Shown here: piece by piece, positions 63,808 to 64,000 of the stretch
How the letters are laid out: each line of letters starts with the position of its first letter
How positions within the stretch are numbered: position 1 is the stretch's first letter
Assembly (NCBI RefSeq): GCF_014334135.1
Contig: NZ_CP060497.1
Coordinates: 5,518,001 to 5,582,000, forward strand
Source of the DNA: Olivibacter sp. SDN3
GTDB taxonomy: Bacteria; Bacteroidota; Bacteroidia; Sphingobacteriales; Sphingobacteriaceae
Length of the DNA stretch: 64,000 nucleotides
Reading direction: 5' to 3'
Notes under the pieces: model-generated
The model's input: only the letters and a program-made list of their open reading frames with translations
Database searches by the model: none
What the model was told of the DNA's origin: nothing
Translations under genes and position numbers: made by a program

Positions 63808-64000
63808 ATGCAAAACTCCTGGAAAAAAACTTTTGCCATTATTTGGACGGGGCAATTTATGTCGTTACTAAGCAGTTCGGCCGTTAATTTTGCTATTATT
63901 ATTTGGTTAAGCCTTGAAACCGGCTCCGCTGAAGTATTGGCGTACGCAGCTATTGCGGCACTTCTACCGCAGGCGCTCATTGGCCCATTTGCCGGCGTTT
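63808..64000 (+). CDS. MFS transporter, Mef-like (macrolide-efflux type), 5' part
   Basis: The window ends after 64 codons. The visible part begins MQNSWKKTFAIIWTGQ and continues FMSLLSSSAVNFAIIIWLS, LETGSAEVLAY, and LLPQALIGPFAGV. It resembles the first two membrane helices and the GPxxGV turn of Mef(A)-type macrolide exporters (WAGQ, TGSAxVL, FLPxxxFGP pattern). The actual substrate is unknown. It is preceded by a structured leader with a short ORF and terminator, which implies inducible expression. Confidence 0.8.
   Translation, partial: MQNSWKKTFAIIWTGQFMSLLSSSAVNFAIIIWLSLETGSAEVLAYAAIAALLPQALIGPFAGV

Noticed and set aside
1-64000. CRISPR arrays, transposases, phage genes, tRNA or rRNA genes
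   Set aside because: No regularly spaced repeats, no transposase or integrase motifs and no tRNA-like cloverleaf were noticed on reading; a tRNAscan or repeat search was not possible.

Overview
The window looks like chromosomal DNA of a Bacteroidota bacterium, most likely a Sphingobacteriaceae relative. Pointers are a SusC/SusD pair, PepSY and DUF4374 uptake genes, the DUF1704 (QEGLA) family, many lipoproteins and SpI signal peptides, A+T-rich spacers, weak Shine-Dalgarno signals, and several promoter -7 boxes of the Bacteroidota form TAnnTTTG. No rRNA, tRNA, CRISPR array or insertion sequence was recognised.

Layout. 0.2-6.4 kb: a GlxA-type regulator, a 2H phosphoesterase, two thioredoxin-fold proteins, a Crp-like regulator, an Old Yellow Enzyme homologue and a small XRE regulator. 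Two related riboswitch-terminator elements flank the redox genes. The first is a clear TPP (THI-box) riboswitch with no gene behind it; the second is a diverged relative. An attenuator-like leader precedes the XRE gene. 6.4-13.6 kb: a complete YbhGFSR-like ABC-2 efflux operon (TolC, HlyD-type adaptor, two ATPases, two permeases) with its TetR repressor and candidate operators. 14-27 kb: mixed housekeeping genes, including a cold-shock-domain fusion, an acyltransferase, a patatin-sulfatase pair, a DUF763-endonuclease V pair, a FucP-type sugar transporter and a YhcC-type radical SAM protein.

26.9-41.9 kb is a double TonB-dependent uptake region. The first locus has an AraC regulator divergent from SusC-SusD-PepSY-epimerase. 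The second, on the minus strand, has TonB receptor, DUF4374 lipoprotein and PepSY protein in the order of the Xus xenosiderophore system of Bacteroides. A decayed phosphodiesterase and an acyl-ACP desaturase lie between them. The PepSY proteins argue for iron-chelate rather than glycan uptake.

41.9-51.3 kb: nagA, then a plus-strand operon of N-formylglutamate amidohydrolase-like, DUF1704 zincin, GshB-like ATP-grasp and a ferredoxin-type reductase, which together suggest an uncharacterised peptide or amide pathway. A TPR histidine kinase and NarL-type regulator follow. 51.3-63.2 kb: pbpC with its alpha-2-macroglobulin partner, a DoxX protein, cysM and cysE, and a PPP-type phosphatase. The window ends inside a Mef-like MFS exporter. 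Its leader carries a 15-codon peptide, repeated complementary segments and a terminator, which looks like ribosome-mediated attenuation as seen for antibiotic-resistance genes.
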